Assembly: GCA_964345925.1 (NCBI GenBank)
Contig: CAYFSP010000059.1
Location: forward strand, 1 to 7,826
DNA from: Miniphocaeibacter sp964345925
GTDB lineage: Bacteria > Bacillota > Clostridia > Tissierellales > Peptoniphilaceae
DNA length: 7,826 nucleotides
Direction: 5' to 3'
How positions within the stretch are numbered: the stretch's first letter is position 1; every line of letters begins with the position of its first letter. Positions 6,596 through 7,826 of this stretch are shown here, in pieces. Below the pieces are notes generated by a model. It was not told where the DNA came from. It saw nothing but the letters and a program-made list of their open reading frames with translations, and searched no databases. Position numbers and translations under genes: made by a program.

Positions 6596-6624
6596 TTAAA
6601 AGGGAAGACTAGCTTCCCTTTTAA
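6596..6624 (-). terminator. Hairpin between DUF2922 and YvrJ genes (terminator or attenuator)
   Basis: A perfect 12-bp stem (6596-6607 with 6613-6624; core AAGGGAAG/CTTCCCTT) and a 5-base loop begin directly after the DUF2922 stop. On the minus strand the downstream T-tract is short (CCCTTTTAATATATAA), so termination may be partial and some transcripts may reach YvrJ. Confidence 0.7.
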
Positions 6625-6840
6625 TTAAACATCAAATTCTGTATAAGTGATTTCAACAATTTTAGCTTCAATAGCCTTGTTCATTATGCCTTTTTTACCA
6701 ATGAAAACATTGGAAGCAGAAATTATATCTGCGACAGTCTTTACGCCATCTTGATCAATATCATTTCTAATATGGTCAACTTTAACTTGTAACCTTTCAT
6801 CTGCATCATTAGATAATTTAAACAATAAATAACGGTTCAT
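6625..6840 (-). CDS. DUF2922 family protein
   Basis: A 71-residue soluble protein that begins with a beta-strand (MNRYLLFKL), then a short linker and VKVDHIRNDID. An Asp/Val/Ala-rich helix follows (about 34-43, VKTVADIISA), then SNVF and a final strand (about 57-67, IEAKIVEITYTEF). This order and the NRYLLFK start match DUF2922 (PF11148). No function is known. AAAGGAGGT lies about 5 bases before the ATG. It follows DUF1659 by 31 bases on the same strand, with no terminator visible between them, so the two are probably made together. Confidence 0.8.
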   Translation of the reverse strand: MNRYLLFKLSNDADERLQVKVDHIRNDIDQDGVKTVADIISASNVFIGKKGIMNKAIEAKIVEITYTEFDV

Positions 6841-6871
6841 AAATACCTCCTTTCTACATTTTTAGAATACA

Positions 6872-7075
6872 TTAACTCAATAGCGATTCTTCGATTCTGT
6901 AAACATTTTTGTTACTTCCATCAATTAGAGTAAAAATAGCATCACCAACAGATTTTAAATCTTCATCAGTTGATTCAATACTAATAGATGAAAAAGTCTT
7001 AGACTTATTAACAGTCTTTTCACCATCGTTAATACCGTATGCTAATTTTAATTTTATTCCTTCTACAGTCTTCAT
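6872..7075 (-). CDS. DUF1659 family protein
   Basis: A 67-residue soluble protein. Strand-rich N-terminus (VEGIKLKLAYGI), then TFSSIS, a helix (STDEDLKSVGDAIFTLID) and a final strand (NVYRIEESLLS), which fits DUF1659 (PF07872). No function is known. The frame can be extended to a GTG at 7084. That GTG lies within the AGGAGG at 7084-7089 itself, so it cannot be used; the ATG at 7075 is 8 bases downstream of the site and is chosen. It lies 45 bases after the sigma-factor stop and before DUF2922. Confidence 0.8.
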   Translation of the reverse strand: MKTVEGIKLKLAYGINDGEKTVNKSKTFSSISIESTDEDLKSVGDAIFTLIDGSNKNVYRIEESLLS

Positions 7076-7120
7076 TAATTTCACCTCCTATTAATATATT
7101 GTTTATTAATCATATATTTA

Positions 7121-7675
7121 CTATTCTTCCAAAAATCTTTTTAATTTTTTAAGAGCAACTGTCTTAGTATTAACAGCTGTTCTATAGCTAATACCATATT
7201 TTGTAGAAATATCCTTTAAGTTTAGTCCATTAAAATAAAAATCTATTACAATGTTTCTTTGTTTATTCGTCAATTTTTCTAAAGCATTGTATAATGTTTT
7301 ATTATCCTCCCTTATCATAAATTCTTCTTCAATATTTGTACTATCAGCTAAAATATCGTTTAAAGTAAGACTTTCATCATCAACAATCTTTTCATCTAAA
7401 GATAAGGTGCTGTCCTTGTAATTGTTTTTACCAAGATAAAAATAGTAAATCCTCGTCTTTAAATAACCTCCAAAGGGAATATTTTTTGTAGAATCGTAGT
7501 CCAAAATAGCATTACATATTTCTAAAATGCCTTCTTGTAACAATTCTTCATATAAATTTGGTTTATTGTAAAATTTCCTAATGGAGGAAATCAACAATGG
7601 TTTGTAAGCGTCAACAACAATATACGCTTTATCCATATCCTTTTCTAAAACAATTTTCTCTATTAAATCTTTCAA
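7121..7675 (-). CDS. Sigma-70 family RNA polymerase sigma factor (DUF1659/DUF2922 cassette type)
   Basis: A 184-residue protein with two sigma-70 domains. Region 2 covers about 22-85 (LYEELLQEGILEICNAILDY with a following FGGYLKTRI). Region 4 covers about 128-182 (ALEKLTNKQRNIV, then a helix-turn-helix LKDISTKYGISYRTAVNTKTVALKKLKRFL). An acidic linker (95-122) joins them, and there is no region 1 or full region 3. The layout is that of small extracytoplasmic-function-like or phage-like sigma factors. It would direct RNA polymerase to a limited, unknown set of promoters. The start is TTG at 7675 with AAAGG 7 bases upstream. No ATG, GTG or TTG occurs in frame between it and the upstream stop, and the first internal ATG (Met14) lacks a ribosome binding site. 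It heads the cassette with DUF1659, DUF2922 and YvrJ. No anti-sigma factor is seen in the window. Confidence 0.88.
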   Translation of the reverse strand: MKDLIEKIVLEKDMDKAYIVVDAYKPLLISSIRKFYNKPNLYEELLQEGILEICNAILDYDSTKNIPFGGYLKTRIYYFYLGKNNYKDSTLSLDEKIVDDESLTLNDILADSTNIEEEFMIREDNKTLYNALEKLTNKQRNIVIDFYFNGLNLKDISTKYGISYRTAVNTKTVALKKLKRFLEE

Positions 7676-7689
7676 AATTCTGCCTTTCT

Positions 7690-7699
7690 TGCAGCTGCA
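7690..7699. promoter_or_regulatory. 10-bp palindrome in the sigma-cassette leader
   Basis: TGCAGCTGCA is a perfect GC-rich palindrome in an AT-rich context. It lies between the candidate -10 and the ribosome binding site of the sigma gene, at the predicted transcription start. It could be an operator, but it is short and may be chance. Confidence 0.3.
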
Positions 7700-7727
7700 G
7701 TATTTTCCTAGGTGAGATAATTGTAAA
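7699..7727 (-). promoter_or_regulatory. Candidate promoter of the sigma cassette
   Basis: On the minus strand TTTACA (7722-7727) and AATACT (7699-7704) are 17 bases apart, matching the vegetative consensus at 5 and 4 positions. Transcription would start near 7692, about 17 bases before the TTG. The space between the upstream terminator and the gene is only about 65 bases, so the promoter must lie here unless there is read-through. Confidence 0.5.
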
Positions 7728-7737
7728 CTTATATTAG

Positions 7738-7775
7738 AAAAAGAAAAAAGCCAGAATACATATGTATTCTGACTT
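7738..7775 (-). terminator. Rho-independent terminator of a gene beyond the right edge
   Basis: The perfect 20-bp palindrome CAGAATACATATGTATTCTG (7752-7771), extended by a wobble pair and AAG/CTT, forms a 12-bp stem with loop ATAT. On the minus strand it is followed by TTTTTTCTTTTTC. It separates the sigma cassette from an upstream minus-strand gene. Positions 7776-7826 show no gene I can identify. Confidence 0.85.
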
Positions 7776-7826
7776 GAAAATGACTATAAATAGAAAATAC
7801 AAGTTCAATTTAACAAAGAATAGACT

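Noticed and set aside
7752..7771. Palindrome CAGAATACATATGTATTCTG considered as a second LexA box or operator
   Set aside because: It lacks the GAAC/GTTC half-sites at the right spacing, and a long T-tract follows on the minus strand, so a terminator explains it.
7780..7826. ATG on the plus strand open to the right edge
   Set aside because: Only 15 codons are visible, there is no ribosome binding site or promoter, and it lies just beside a terminator that points to a minus-strand gene.
1..7826. Search for CRISPR arrays, tRNA or rRNA genes, insertion sequences and riboswitches
   Set aside because: No regularly spaced direct repeats, clover-leaf genes, transposase frames with terminal repeats or known riboswitch cores were recognised by eye.

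Overview
The window is AT-rich with short intergenic gaps, strong AGGAGG-type ribosome binding sites and many rho-independent hairpins. It carries a cell-wall protein made of three CWB2 repeats, a clostridial-type Mrp/NBP35 ATPase with an N-terminal cysteine cluster, and a sigma-factor/DUF1659/DUF2922/YvrJ cassette. Together these suggest a low-GC anaerobic Firmicute of the Clostridia/Tissierellia type. The species cannot be named from the sequence alone.

Layout from left to right. (1) Positions 1-1126, minus strand: the N-terminal 375 residues of a secreted right-handed beta-helix protein with Pmp-like FxxN/GGAI repeats, cut by the left edge. (2) 1355-2182, minus: an Mrp/NBP35 iron-sulfur carrier ATPase with a GTG start, an extended -10 promoter and its own terminator. 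(3) 2297-2767, minus: a 156-residue protein that resembles the competence regulator ComK, although the similarity is remote. Its promoter is near-consensus (TTGACT-17-TATACT), and a 14-bp LexA/SOS-type operator fills the spacer. (4) 2962-5294, plus: a two-gene operon of a GntP/NhaC-like permease and an M19 membrane dipeptidase, ended by a 17-bp hairpin. (5) 5356-6318, minus: a secreted protein consisting only of CWB2 repeats. (6) 6407-7675, minus: a compact cassette of sigma-70-type factor, DUF1659, DUF2922 and YvrJ proteins. A hairpin lies between DUF2922 and YvrJ, and a second terminator follows YvrJ. (7) 7741-7775: a terminator on the minus strand for a gene beyond the right edge.

The permease and dipeptidase probably take up and hydrolyse small peptides or related compounds. 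The CWB2 and beta-helix proteins belong to the cell surface. The sigma cassette is a recurrent but functionally unexplained small regulatory locus. The observation most worth following is the textbook LexA-type operator inside the promoter of the ComK-like gene. It suggests DNA-damage control of a possible competence or DNA-uptake regulator. The operator is read directly from sequence; the ComK assignment is tentative.
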